From: Blastococcus aggregatus
Lineage (GTDB): Bacteria > Actinomycetota > Actinomycetes > Mycobacteriales > Geodermatophilaceae
DNA length: 64,000 nt
Reading direction: 5' to 3'
Assembly: GCF_900221005.1 (NCBI RefSeq)
Contig: NZ_OBQI01000003.1
Location: 677,420 to 741,419, forward strand
In this document: one piece after another, positions 52,301 to 60,957 of the stretch
How the letters are laid out: each line of letters begins with the position of its first letter
Numbering within the stretch: the stretch's first letter is position 1
Program-made: the position numbers and the translations under genes
The notes under the pieces: model-generated
What the model saw: only the letters and a program-made list of their open reading frames with translations
Database searches by the model: none
What the model was told of the DNA's origin: nothing

Positions 52301-54336
52301 CACGTCCGCCCGTCCAGCACCGGCTGCGTTGTCAGAGGCGTAGCAGCCGCATCGCGCCCGGCCCGCCGCCACGCTGCGGCAGGCAGGAGGCGAAGTCCAT
52401 TGAGGCCGACGAGCACGGTGGAGCCCTCATGTCCGGCGACACCGAGTGGCAGCGGAAGGAGCCACAGGAGGTCCCACGTGACCAGGACCGTGATGACGGT
52501 TGCGGCAATGATCAGGTTGGCCTTGACCACGCGGTGCGCCCGGCCGGACAGATCGATGATCTTCGGCAGGATGGCCAGCTCGTCGCGGACGACGATGGCG
52601 TCGGCGGTCTCCAGGGCGAGGTCCGAGCCGTGGCGACCCATCGCCACGCCGAGGTCGGCCGTGGCCATGGCCGGGGCGTCGTTGACGCCGTCACCCACGA
52701 GCAGGACCCGGTGCCCGGCCGCCTGCAGCGCCTGGACCTCGGCCACCTTGTCGGCCGGAAGCAACCCGGCGCGAACATCGGTGATCCCGACCTCCTCGGC
52801 CAGCCGGCGAGCGGCGCCCGGGTTGTCGCCGGTGAGGAGCACCGGCGTGGCGCCGGTCAACGCGGTCAGCGCCCGGACGGTCGCCTGCGCGTCGGGCCGA
52901 AGCCGGTCGGCCAGACCGAGGACCCCGACCGCCCGGTCGTCGACGAGTACGACGACGGCGGTGCGTCCGGCCGCCTCCAGCTCGGTGACGGTCGCCCACG
53001 CCGGGTCCCCTCCCCCGCCGGGAGCCGGCGAATCCCGCAGCAGCGCCGGGGAACCGACCCGGACGACCTGGCGGTCCACGGTGGCGGTGACGCCGCGTCC
53101 AGGCGCGGACGAGAACTCCTGGGCGTGGGCCAGCTCGAGCCGGCGCTCGGCTGCGGCAGCCACCACCGCGCGGGCCAGCGGGTGCTCACTCGGGCGCTCG
53201 GCCGCGGCAGCCAGAGCCAGCAGCTCGTCGGCGTCGAGGCCTGTTCCGGGCAGGAGCCGGATCTCGGCGACCCGCGGCGTCCCCTCCGTGAGGGTGCCGG
53301 TCTTGTCGAAGGCGACGATCGTGATCTCGCGGAACTTCTCCATCACCACCGCGGACTTGACCAGCAACCCATGGCGGCCTGCGTTGGCGATCGCCGACAG
53401 GAGCGGCGGCATGGTGGCCAGGACCACCGCGCAGGGAGAGGCGACGATCATGAACGTCATCGCCCGCAGAAGGGTCGGCTCGAACGCGGCCCCGGCCGCC
53501 AGCGGGATACCGACCAGCGCCAGGGTCGCGACGACGATGCCCACCGAGTAGCGCTGCTCGACCTTCTCGATGAACAGCTGGGTCCGGGCCTTGGTCGCCG
53601 ACGCCTCCTCGACCATGGTGACGATCCGGGCGACCACGGAGTCCGCAGCGGCCCGGTCGACGCGGATCCGCAGGGCCCCGGTTCCGTTGAGGGTGCCGGC
53701 GAAGACCCGGTCGCCTGACTCCTTGAGGACCGGCAGCGGCTCGCCGGTGATGGATGCCTGGTCGACCTCGCTGACACCCTCGAGCACTTCGCCGTCGGCA
53801 CCGACCCGCTCGCCGGGACGGACCAGGACCACGTCACCGACGGCGAGCTCGGCGGTGTCCACGATCTCCTCGCAGTCTGCGCCGTCCAGCCGGGTGGCCC
53901 GCTCCGGCGCCAGGTCGAGCAGCGCACGCACCGAATCGGCGGTCCGCCGGGTCACGAATGCCTCCAGCGCGCCCGACGTGGCGAAGATGACGATCAGCAG
54001 CGCCCCGTCGAACACCTGCCCGATCGCGGCGGCGGCCAGCGCGGCGACGATCATCAGCAGGTCGACGTCGAGTGTCTTCTCCCGCAGCGCCCGCAGCCCG
54101 GCCAACGCGGGCTCCCAGCCTCCGGTGACGTAGCAGGCCAGGTACAAGGTCCACCAGACGACCGGAGGCGCCCCGGCGAGCTGGAACGCTCCACCGAGTG
54201 CGAACAACGCCGCCGCCGCGGCGGCCCAGCGCACCTCGGCCATGGACAGCACACCCCACAGCTGTGCGCGCGAGTTCCGGCCTGCGGGGGTCGCGCGAGC
54301 CACATCCCGGGGCGGGCTGGACAGGGTGGAGGACAC
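52300..54336 (-). CDS. P1B-4 type metal-transporting ATPase
   Basis: The 678-residue pump lacks an N-terminal HMA domain. It has TGE in ASITGEPLP, the transmembrane metal motif SPC (VASPCAVVLA), the phosphorylation motif DKTGTLT and GDGVNDAPAM. In the last helix region GHEGSTVLVG gives HEGxT. The SPC plus HEGxT pair defines the P1B-4 group, which exports Co2+, Fe2+ or related divalent metals (CoaT, CtpD, PfeT types). It is divergent from an ArsR-family gene, and an operator-like palindrome lies between them. Confidence 0.92.
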   Translation of the reverse strand: MSSTLSSPPRDVARATPAGRNSRAQLWGVLSMAEVRWAAAAAALFALGGAFQLAGAPPVVWWTLYLACYVTGGWEPALAGLRALREKTLDVDLLMIVAALAAAAIGQVFDGALLIVIFATSGALEAFVTRRTADSVRALLDLAPERATRLDGADCEEIVDTAELAVGDVVLVRPGERVGADGEVLEGVSEVDQASITGEPLPVLKESGDRVFAGTLNGTGALRIRVDRAAADSVVARIVTMVEEASATKARTQLFIEKVEQRYSVGIVVATLALVGIPLAAGAAFEPTLLRAMTFMIVASPCAVVLATMPPLLSAIANAGRHGLLVKSAVVMEKFREITIVAFDKTGTLTEGTPRVAEIRLLPGTGLDADELLALAAAAERPSEHPLARAVVAAAAERRLELAHAQEFSSAPGRGVTATVDRQVVRVGSPALLRDSPAPGGGGDPAWATVTELEAAGRTAVVVLVDDRAVGVLGLADRLRPDAQATVRALTALTGATPVLLTGDNPGAARRLAEEVGITDVRAGLLPADKVAEVQALQAAGHRVLLVGDGVNDAPAMATADLGVAMGRHGSDLALETADAIVVRDELAILPKIIDLSGRAHRVVKANLIIAATVITVLVTWDLLWLLPLPLGVAGHEGSTVLVGLNGLRLLPAAAWRRAGRDAAATPLTTQPVLDGRT

Positions 54337-54384
54337 CGGAGCTCCCGGGGTCAGAGGGATGAGTTCGTCCCACTGTAGGCACAG

Positions 54385-54400
54385 ATGAACAGGTGTTCAT
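54385..54400. promoter_or_regulatory. ArsR/NmtR-type operator
   Basis: ATGAAC-AGGT-GTTCAT is a perfect 6+6 inverted repeat between the divergent ATPase and arsR-like genes, positioned just upstream of the -10 TACAGT (54411-54416). The half-site resembles SmtB/NmtR-family operators containing TGAAC. Control of both genes is inferred. Confidence 0.7.
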
Positions 54401-54422
54401 GCGTCGGCTCTACAGTGGCTCC

Positions 54423-54782
54423 ATGGGGCACGAGGTTGATGGCCGCGGACGAGCCGCTCGCCTGGACCTGGCAGCGGCAAAGACGGTGGCGGAGACGCTG
54501 CAGGCGCTGGCCACTCCAAGTCGACTGCTCATCCTGAGCCGACTGCGAGAAGGTCCGGCGACGGTCAGTGAGCTCACTGCCGCCGTCGGCATGGAGCAGT
54601 CGGCGGTCTCCCAGCAGCTGCGCCTGCTGCGCCACCTGGGGCTGGTCGACAGTCGACGCGAGGGCCGCAACATTTCCTACGCCCTCTATGACGACCACGT
54701 CGCCCAACTCTTGGACGAGGCGGTGTACCACGCCGAGCACCTCCGCCTGGGCGCCCCCGACCGGCAGACGGACGCGGACTGA
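54423..54782 (+). CDS. ArsR/SmtB-family metal-responsive repressor
   Basis: The 119-residue winged-helix protein has TLQALATPSRLLILSRL, the recognition helix MEQSAVSQQLRLLRHLG and the wing RREGRNISYALYDD, then a helical C-terminus DEAVYHAEHLRLG. His and Asp residues in the last helix (HVAQLL, YHAEH) are the kind of alpha-5 ligands that bind Ni, Co or Zn in NmtR/CzrA relatives. No arsenic CxC loop is present. The ATG at 54423 is 6 nt after TACAGT, so the transcript is probably leaderless. It likely represses the divergent P1B-4 ATPase. Confidence 0.88.
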   Translation: MGHEVDGRGRAARLDLAAAKTVAETLQALATPSRLLILSRLREGPATVSELTAAVGMEQSAVSQQLRLLRHLGLVDSRREGRNISYALYDDHVAQLLDEAVYHAEHLRLGAPDRQTDAD

Positions 54783-54888
54783 CCTCCGCCTGCGACACGC
54801 AGACCGGCGACCTACCGACCGAGCGTCCACGGGAATCAGCCTTCGGCCTACCGCCCTTGCGTCAGCAACTCCGGCGGGATGCGTCGTC

Positions 54889-54894
54889 TACTAT
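54889..54894 (+). promoter_or_regulatory. -10 element of leaderless arsR/CDF operon
   Basis: TACTAT ends 6 nt before the ATG at 54901 with no ribosome binding site, fitting a leaderless actinobacterial promoter. Confidence 0.55.
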
Positions 54895-54900
54895 CCGCGT

Positions 54901-55305
54901 ATGGATGCAGGTAATCGGTCTTTACGTAGTCCGCTCCCGGACGACCAGGTCGATCTCGCCGTCGAGGTCTTCCGCATGCTGGCCGACGCCACACGCATCC
55001 AGCTCCTCTGGGCACTCATCGACCGGGAGTTGTCGGTCAACGAGCTGGCCGCCGAGGTCGGGAAGCTCCCGGCGTCGGTCTCCCAGCATCTGGCAAAACT
55101 CCGCATGAGCCGACTGGTGCGCACCCGTCGGGAAGGCACGCAGATCCACTACCGCCTGGAGAACGAGCACATCGCGCGGCTCGTCACCGATGCGCTCGAC
55201 AACGCCGAACACGCGAGCACCGGAATCCCCGAGCACCACCGTGCCGACGCAGGCGTCACCGTCCTCCCGCAGCCGAGCTCCGCAACCGGGGTGGACACGC
55301 CATGA
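54901..55305 (+). CDS. ArsR/SmtB-family metal-responsive repressor
   Basis: The 134-residue winged-helix regulator has EVFRMLADATRIQLLWALI, LPASVSQHLAKLRMSRL as recognition helix and RREGTQIHYRLENEHI in the wing. The C-terminal helix carries several acidic and His residues (DALDNAEHASTGIPEHH), matching zinc-sensing SmtB/CzrA/KmtR arrangements. Its stop overlaps the cation exporter start by 4 nt, so it probably controls that gene. It differs from the adjacent arsR in having its own leaderless promoter. Confidence 0.88.
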   Translation: MDAGNRSLRSPLPDDQVDLAVEVFRMLADATRIQLLWALIDRELSVNELAAEVGKLPASVSQHLAKLRMSRLVRTRREGTQIHYRLENEHIARLVTDALDNAEHASTGIPEHHRADAGVTVLPQPSSATGVDTP

Positions 55306-56468
55306 TTTCTCCCAGCCAGCCCAGTCACGCTCACGAACCCGAGCGGGGCCGCCCCTCCGGGCACGACCACGACGACCTGCCGGGCCACGCGTCCCACGAC
55401 CACGACCACGGCCACGGCGACGGGCACGGGCACGATTCGCATGGACATGACCACCCGCGAGGACTGAAGGGACTGCTCCGGACGGTCTTCCGGCCGCACA
55501 GCCACGACTCGGCTGACTCGGTGGACTCCGCGCTGGAGGCCAGCAAGGAGGGTGTGCGTGCGCTGAAGATCAGCTTGGTCGCACTACTGGTCACCGCGCT
55601 GGCCCAGGCGGTCGTCGTGTTCTTCACCGGGTCGGTGGCCCTGTTGGCCGACACGATCCACAACTTCTCCGACGCGCTGACCGCCGTCCCGTTGTGGATC
55701 GCTTTCGTCCTCGGTCGTCGCGCGGCCTCTCGCCGCTACACCTACGGCTACGACCGCGCGGAAGACCTCGCCGGCGTCTTCATCGTCGTCATGATCGCCG
55801 TGTCCGCTGTGGTTGCCGGCTACGAGTCCGTCCGGCGACTGCTCGACCCGCAGCCGATCAGCAACGTCGGCGTCGTCATCGCGGCCGGCCTCATCGGCGC
55901 CGCCGGCAACGAACTCGTCGCGCTTTACCGGATCCGCGTCGGCCGGAAGATCGGCTCCGCGGCGCTGGTCGCCGATGGCCTGCACGCCCGCACCGACGGA
56001 TTCACCTCGCTCGCCGTCGTGCTCGGCGCCCTGGGTGTTCTCGCTGGGTTCCCCTTGGCCGACCCACTCGTCGGCCTCGGCATCACCGTGGCGATCCTGT
56101 TCGTGCTCAAGGGCGCGGCGACCGAGATTTACCGGCGACTGATGGACGCCGTCGAGCCCGAGCTCGTCGACGCCGCCGAGACCAGCATCACCGCCACCCC
56201 CGGGGTGCTGGGCATCGAGCGCCTGCGCCTGCGCTGGACCGGGCATCGCATCCGGGCCGAAGCCGCCGTGCTCGTCGATCCGGCGATCGGCGTCGTCGAG
56301 GGCCACGCGATCGCCGTCGACGTCCACCACCGACTGCTGCACGACGTTCCCCGCCTGGTCGACGCCACCGTGCACGTCAGCCCGCTCGACCACGGCGGAC
56401 AGGATCACCACGCGGCGCTGGCCCACCATCGGGCGTCTCCAACGGTCGCCGGCGCCCCAGGCACCTGA
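55302..56468 (+). CDS. cation diffusion facilitator (CDF) metal exporter
   Basis: The 388-residue transporter has an extremely His/Asp-rich N-terminus (residues 20-60, repeated HDHDHGH-type) and six helices. The metal sites are LADTIHNFSDALTAV in helix 2 and VADGLHARTDGFTSL in helix 5 (D-x3-H-x3-D pattern). A cytoplasmic C-terminal domain with GVLGIERLRLRWTG follows. It exchanges Zn2+, Co2+ or similar for protons. It is translationally coupled to the ArsR-type regulator before it. Confidence 0.92.
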   Translation: MISPSQPSHAHEPERGRPSGHDHDDLPGHASHDHDHGHGDGHGHDSHGHDHPRGLKGLLRTVFRPHSHDSADSVDSALEASKEGVRALKISLVALLVTALAQAVVVFFTGSVALLADTIHNFSDALTAVPLWIAFVLGRRAASRRYTYGYDRAEDLAGVFIVVMIAVSAVVAGYESVRRLLDPQPISNVGVVIAAGLIGAAGNELVALYRIRVGRKIGSAALVADGLHARTDGFTSLAVVLGALGVLAGFPLADPLVGLGITVAILFVLKGAATEIYRRLMDAVEPELVDAAETSITATPGVLGIERLRLRWTGHRIRAEAAVLVDPAIGVVEGHAIAVDVHHRLLHDVPRLVDATVHVSPLDHGGQDHHAALAHHRASPTVAGAPGT

Positions 56469-56497
56469 CCGCGCGGAGGGGCTGAGGGGAGTCGGGG

Positions 56498-56905
56498 ATG
56501 CCAGGTTGGGCATGGGCGTTGATCGGAGGTCTGGGCGGCCTGGTGCTGTGCTGGCTGGTCCTCGTCGCCGTCCTGTGGTCCACCCGCCCGGAGGACCGGC
56601 GGCTGCGCGAGTTGCTGCGGTTGCTCCCCGACGTCCTGCGACTGCTACGCCGGTTGGCCAGCGACGCCGGCCTGCCGCGCGGAGTCCGGATACGGCTCTG
56701 GCTGCTGCTGGGCTACTTGGCCCTACCGATAGACCTCGTACCGGACTTCATCCCGGTGCTCGGCTACGCCGATGACGCGATTGTCGTAGCAATGGTGCTT
56801 CGCTCTGTCGTCCGGCGAGCGGGCCCGGACGCGCTCATCCGGAACTGGCCTGGCACGCCTGGCGGCCTGGCCGCCCTGCGTCGGGCCACCCGACTGCCCA
56901 TGTGA
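56498..56905 (+). CDS. YkvA family protein (DUF1232)
   Basis: The 135-residue membrane protein begins with one helix (ALIGGLGGLVLCWLVLVAVLW), followed by a DUF1232 domain: IRLWLLLGYLALPIDLVPDFIPVLGYADDAIVV. Proteins of this kind are of unknown function and occur beside membrane and stress genes. The ATG lies 29 nt after the CDF stop, so it may share the same transcript. Confidence 0.85.
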   Translation: MPGWAWALIGGLGGLVLCWLVLVAVLWSTRPEDRRLRELLRLLPDVLRLLRRLASDAGLPRGVRIRLWLLLGYLALPIDLVPDFIPVLGYADDAIVVAMVLRSVVRRAGPDALIRNWPGTPGGLAALRRATRLPM

Positions 56906-56968
56906 AGCATCGCCTCACCTATTGCCAGCGGAATCGGGCCGGGTGCCCGCCGCAGACTAGGGCGGGGA

Positions 56969-57124
56969 TCACACGGAGGTGCGCCGCTTGACCCAGCCGA
57001 AGGCAGCGGTGGCCACGAACAGAACGACGCCGACGACAAGTAGCCAGAGGAAACCCTCAACCACAGCGCCGATGATCGCGACGGCCAGCCAGATGACGAG
57101 GAGTAGCGCGATGAAGCCGAGCAT
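56969..57124 (-). CDS. small hydrophobic membrane protein
   Basis: The 51-residue product is almost entirely hydrophobic: LLLVIWLAVAIIGAVVEG, then FLWLLVVGVVLFVATAAFG, with a basic tail WVKRRTSV. It looks like two short membrane helices. The ATG is preceded by AGGAAG. Similar tiny membrane proteins are common in actinobacteria; no function is known. It lies upstream of the CsbD gene's stop on the same strand and may be cotranscribed with it. Confidence 0.7.
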   Translation of the reverse strand: MLGFIALLLVIWLAVAIIGAVVEGFLWLLVVGVVLFVATAAFGWVKRRTSV

Positions 57125-57377
57125 GTTGATCTTCCTTTCGGAGTAGTTCTGGAGCTGATGCTCGCGTTCGCCGCGTCACTCACATCTCCCCGTGATCTTG
57201 ACCGGATCGTCACGCGAGAGTCCCTCGGTGCGCCACGAGGTCACGCGACGACGCGGCCGCGAACCTCGGGAGCCGCCTACAGCCGGGCATCCTGCCCAGA
57301 GAAGTCGAGCACGACGGACCGCCGTCCTCCAAAAGACGGCACCCCCGACAGGCCGCGGCGCCGCTGGCCACCACGGA

Positions 57378-57551
57378 CTAGGACTTGAAGACGTCCTTGA
57401 CCTTCTCGCCGGCCTGCTTCAGGTTTCCGCTCGCCTGATCCGCTTCGCCTTCAGCCTTCAGGTCCTTGTCGTCGGTGGCCTTTCCGGCAGCCTCCTTACC
57501 CTGACCGCCGAGCTCCTCGATCTTGTTCTTCGCCTTGTCCATTCCACTCAT
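57378..57551 (-). CDS. CsbD family stress protein
   Basis: The 57-residue highly charged protein has the CsbD pattern: DKAKNKIEELGGQGKEAAGK then DLKAEGEADQASGNLKQAGEKVKDVF, which forms a helical hairpin of heptad-like repeats. CsbD proteins accumulate under general stress in many bacteria, with unknown biochemistry. The flanking gaps 57125-57377 and 57552-57665 hold no other gene. Confidence 0.88.
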   Translation of the reverse strand: MSGMDKAKNKIEELGGQGKEAAGKATDDKDLKAEGEADQASGNLKQAGEKVKDVFKS

Positions 57552-57665
57552 GGGCAATGCGTACCCCGGGGGGCGGGGCCGCCAACCCGCATGCCCCGGA
57601 TCGTCATGCGGGCGTAAAGAAGTCCCGATGGGGCCCTGGATGAGTAGGCCACTGCAAGAAACAGA

Positions 57666-59984
57666 TCAGCGACCTCCGAGTGCGGCCGGCTCCTTGGCAG
57701 CCGCCTCCCGGCGCGGCGACCCACCCGTCCCGGCCGCGGCCACGCTCGCCGCGGGGCTCAGGTCGAGGCGCCGCAGCAGTTGGGCGTTGAGGGCGACGAC
57801 GACGGTGGACAGCGACATGAGGATCGCGCCGACCTCCATCGGGAGGACGAAACCGACCGGGGCGAGCACGCCTGCGGCCAGCGGAACGGCAGCGAGGTTG
57901 TAGCCGGCCGCCCACCACAGGTTCTGCTGCATCTTCCGGTAGCCGGCCCGGGACAGCTGGATCACCGAGAGCACCGAACGGGGATCGTCGGACGCCAGGA
58001 TGACCCCAGCGGAGGCGATCGCGACGTCGGTGCCGGCGCCGATCGCGATGCCGACGTCGGCCTGCGCCAGGGCGGGAGCGTCGTTGACGCCGTCGCCGAC
58101 CATGGCGACCGCACGACCCTGGTGCTGCAGCGCGGCGACCTTCTCGCTCTTGTTCTCCGGCCGCACGCCGGCGAACACCTGGTCGATGCCCAACTCGGCG
58201 GCCACGGACCGGGCGACCGGCTCGGCGTCCCCGGTGATCATCACGACCTCGACGCCGAGGCGGTGCAGGGCGTCGACCGCCTCCCGGGACTCCTCACGGA
58301 TCTCGTCGGCCAGCGCCAGCGCCCCGACGACACTTCCCTCGACGAGGACGTGCAGCACGGTCGCCCCGGCCTCGACCCACGGCTCCGCGGCGGGCAACGA
58401 CGGCAGGTGGTGCTCGGTCAGCAGGTGCGGGCCGCCGACGGCCACGGTGCGACCGTCGACGGTGGCGGTCACCCCGACGGCGGCCGACGCCCGGAAGTCG
58501 GTGGCCGACTGGATGCTCAGCCCGCGGTGCCGCGCTGCGGCGACGATGGCCCGGGCCAGCGGGTGCTCGCTGTCGGCCTCCGCCGCGGCGGCCAGTGCCA
58601 GCACCTCGTCCTCGGGGGCGCCGGTGGTGGCGATGTGGTTCAGCGCCGGCTCACCCCTGGTCAGCGTCCCGGTCTTGTCGAACAGCACGGTGTCGATGGT
58701 GCGCATCCGCTCCAGCGCCGCGCGGTCCTTGACCAGCACACCGCCCTTGGCGGCGCGCTCGGTCGAGATGGACACGACCAGGGGGATCGCCAGGCCCAGC
58801 GCGTGCGGGCAGGCGATGACCAGCACGGTGATGACCCGGACCAGCGCGCTCTCCGGAGCCCCGAAGGCCGACCAGACGACCGCGGTGATCACCGCCGCCA
58901 CCACGGCGTACCAGAACAGCCATCCGGCAGCCTTGTCCGCCAGCAGTTGCGCACGCGTCGAGGAGGACTGCGCCTCGGCGACCAGTCGCTGGATGCCCGC
59001 CAGTGCGGTGTCCTCCCCCACGGCGGTGACCCGCACCCGGATCGCGGTGTCGGTGGCCACCGTGCCGGCCACCACCGAGTCGCCCGGAGCCCGACGAACC
59101 GGCTTCGACTCGCCGGTGATCATCGACTCGTCGACGTCGGCGGTGCCCTCGACGACCTCGCCGTCGGCCGGCACGCGCCCGCCCGGCCGGACGACGACCA
59201 CGTCGCCGGTGACCAGCTCGGCCGGGGAGACGGTCACGACGCGGTCGCCCTCGACCTTCTCCGCCTCGTCGGGCAACAGCGCGGCCAGCGAGTCCAGCGC
59301 GGAGGAGGTCTGCGCCAACGAGCGCATCTCGAGCCAGTGCCCGAGCAACATGATCACGATCAGCAGTGCGAGTTCCCACCAGAAGTCCAGCTCGTGGGAG
59401 AGCACGCCCAGGCTGGCACCCAAGGACGCGACGAAGGCCACCGTGATCGCCATGCCGATCAGCAGCATCATCCCGGGCTTGCGGGCCCGGATCTCCCCGA
59501 CGGCGCCGGTGAGGAACGGGCGCCCGCCCCAGACGTACATCACCGTGCCCAGCACCGGGGCGACCCACGTCAGGCCGGGGACGTCGGGCAGGGAGTAGCC
59601 GACGATCGAGGCGAACATGTCGCTGAGCAGCACCGTCGGCACCGCGAGCGCCAGCATGATCCAGAACAACCGCCGGAACATCGCCACGTGGTCGTGGGCG
59701 CCGCCGTGTCCACCGTGCCCGCCGTGCCCGCCACCGCCTGTGTCGCCGTGGTCCCCGTGCCCGCCTTCATGCCCGCCTTCGTGCCCGGCAGGCATATCGC
59801 CGTGAGCGTCGCCGGTGTGCCCGGCCGCTGCGCTCAGTGGATCCTCGACTTCCGAACCGACGACGTCCGCGTCGGCCGCGTCCGGCATGCCCTGCCCGTG
59901 GGTGGATCCGTGATCGACTCCCGGCATGGCTTCATCCCCGTGCCCCGAGTGCTGGTGACCAGAACGGCTCGTGCGATCAGACAT
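57666..59984 (-). CDS. copB: copper-transporting P-type ATPase, CopB/P1B-3 type
   Basis: The 772-residue pump has an N-terminal 95-residue His/Gly/Asp-rich extension, eight helices, TGES in MITGESKPV, the transmembrane CPH motif (IACPHALGLA), DKTGTLT and GDGVNDAPAL. CPH places it in the P1B-3 group, which exports Cu2+ and Ag+. It is the last gene of the csoR-copZ-copB operon. The ATG at 59984 is chosen because the preceding frame is Ser/Pro-rich and unrelated. Confidence 0.92.
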   Translation of the reverse strand: MSDRTSRSGHQHSGHGDEAMPGVDHGSTHGQGMPDAADADVVGSEVEDPLSAAAGHTGDAHGDMPAGHEGGHEGGHGDHGDTGGGGHGGHGGHGGAHDHVAMFRRLFWIMLALAVPTVLLSDMFASIVGYSLPDVPGLTWVAPVLGTVMYVWGGRPFLTGAVGEIRARKPGMMLLIGMAITVAFVASLGASLGVLSHELDFWWELALLIVIMLLGHWLEMRSLAQTSSALDSLAALLPDEAEKVEGDRVVTVSPAELVTGDVVVVRPGGRVPADGEVVEGTADVDESMITGESKPVRRAPGDSVVAGTVATDTAIRVRVTAVGEDTALAGIQRLVAEAQSSSTRAQLLADKAAGWLFWYAVVAAVITAVVWSAFGAPESALVRVITVLVIACPHALGLAIPLVVSISTERAAKGGVLVKDRAALERMRTIDTVLFDKTGTLTRGEPALNHIATTGAPEDEVLALAAAAEADSEHPLARAIVAAARHRGLSIQSATDFRASAAVGVTATVDGRTVAVGGPHLLTEHHLPSLPAAEPWVEAGATVLHVLVEGSVVGALALADEIREESREAVDALHRLGVEVVMITGDAEPVARSVAAELGIDQVFAGVRPENKSEKVAALQHQGRAVAMVGDGVNDAPALAQADVGIAIGAGTDVAIASAGVILASDDPRSVLSVIQLSRAGYRKMQQNLWWAAGYNLAAVPLAAGVLAPVGFVLPMEVGAILMSLSTVVVALNAQLLRRLDLSPAASVAAAGTGGSPRREAAAKEPAALGGR

Positions 59985-60141
59985 GACCTTGCACCTTCGC
60001 GTCGAGAGTCTTCGATCCGATGAGCCCCCCGTGCCGACTATCCGGCTAGGGGTGCTGCCGAGGTTCCAGGGGGACGGCCGGTGGCGGTTCCGCCGGCGAC
60101 CCTGGCGGTGCCCCGCGACCGCGCCTTCCGAGCGCAGACTG

Positions 60142-60408
60142 TCAGCTGCAGCCGCAGCCGCACCCGGACGTCTGGCCACTGGCCCCTGCGAGCAGGTTGG
60201 CCGGCTCGGCCACCTGATAGCCGGCCTCTTCGACGGCAGCGCGCACGGCACCGTCGTCCACATCGGCCACCGTGCTGACGGTGAGTCCACCGGTGGCGAG
60301 GTCGACGTTGACGTCGGTGACGCCGGGAACCTGGCCGACCTCTTCGGTCACGGAGTTGACGCAGTGGCCGCAGGTCATGCCGACGACCTTGTACGTGGCG
60401 GTGCTCAT
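60142..60408 (-). CDS. copZ: copper chaperone CopZ (HMA domain)
   Basis: The 88-residue protein is a single heavy-metal-associated domain with the copper-binding motif GMTCGHCV near residue 10 and a beta-alpha-beta-beta-alpha-beta pattern (VNVDLATGGLTVS, AAVEEAGYQV). The C-terminus adds a Cys-rich tail (SGCGCGCS), an uncommon extra metal-binding element. It likely carries Cu+ to the downstream ATPase. The ATG at 60408 follows AAAGGA. Confidence 0.9.
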   Translation of the reverse strand: MSTATYKVVGMTCGHCVNSVTEEVGQVPGVTDVNVDLATGGLTVSTVADVDDGAVRAAVEEAGYQVAEPANLLAGASGQTSGCGCGCS

Positions 60409-60475
60409 CTCGGGTGGTCCTTTCGATTCCTTGTGGGCGTGCATTGCCGTGGGTGCTGGTTCGGGTGGTTCCGTC

Positions 60476-60781
60476 TCAGGAGCGGACCAGACGGGCGATG
60501 GCCTCGGTCGCCTCGCGGATCTTCTCGTCGGCTTCGGCGCCGCCGGCTGCGGCCGCCCGCACAACGCAGTGGCTCATGTGCTCCTCGAGCAGTCCGAGCG
60601 CGACTGATTGGAGAGCCTTCGTGGTCGCCGACACCTGCGTGAGGATGTCGATGCAGTACTGCTCCTCCTCGACCATGCGATGGAGGCCTCGAACCTGTCC
60701 TTCGATCCGGCGAAGGCGCTTGAGGTAGTCGTCCTGGCGCTGGATGTAGCCGTGCGAACTGCCGGCATCTGCGCGGTCCAT
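60476..60781 (-). CDS. csoR: copper-sensing repressor CsoR
   Basis: The 101-residue helical regulator has RIEGQVRGLHRMVEEEQYC with the first Cys ligand and EEHMSHC later, giving the complete Cys-x24-His-x3-Cys copper site of CsoR. This contrasts with the cstR-like gene at 29106, which lacks the His. It represses the operon until Cu+ binds. Two CsoR-type operators lie upstream at 60807 and 60839. Confidence 0.92.
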   Translation of the reverse strand: MDRADAGSSHGYIQRQDDYLKRLRRIEGQVRGLHRMVEEEQYCIDILTQVSATTKALQSVALGLLEEHMSHCVVRAAAAGGAEADEKIREATEAIARLVRS

Positions 60782-60806
60782 GGTCGTCCTCCTGCACGCT
60801 TCGCAA

Positions 60807-60823
60807 ATACCCCCTACCGGTAT
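60807..60823. promoter_or_regulatory. CsoR-type operator 1
   Basis: ATACCCCCTACCGGTAT is an imperfect inverted repeat (ATACC...GGTAT), 26 bp upstream of csoR. Confidence 0.7.
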
Positions 60824-60838
60824 CTGCAAGCCTGACGC

Positions 60839-60856
60839 TATACCCCCTGGGGGTTA
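60839..60856. promoter_or_regulatory. CsoR-type operator 2
   Basis: TATACCCCCTGGGGGTTA is a near-perfect palindrome (ACCCCC-T-GGGGGT core at 60842), similar to the cstR operator at 29076. Confidence 0.75.
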
Positions 60857-60957
60857 GAGCGCAAGGCCCTCTCAGCACCTCCTCGAGCAGGATCCGGGCG
60901 GCACGGAACCGGGGGCCTGCCCGGCCACGCGCAAGGCGCATGGCGCCCCTTCATGGC

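Noticed and set aside
60868..60895. Additional CTCAG element before the csoR operon region
   Set aside because: Only one CTCAG is present; the second half does not match at 10-11 bp spacing.
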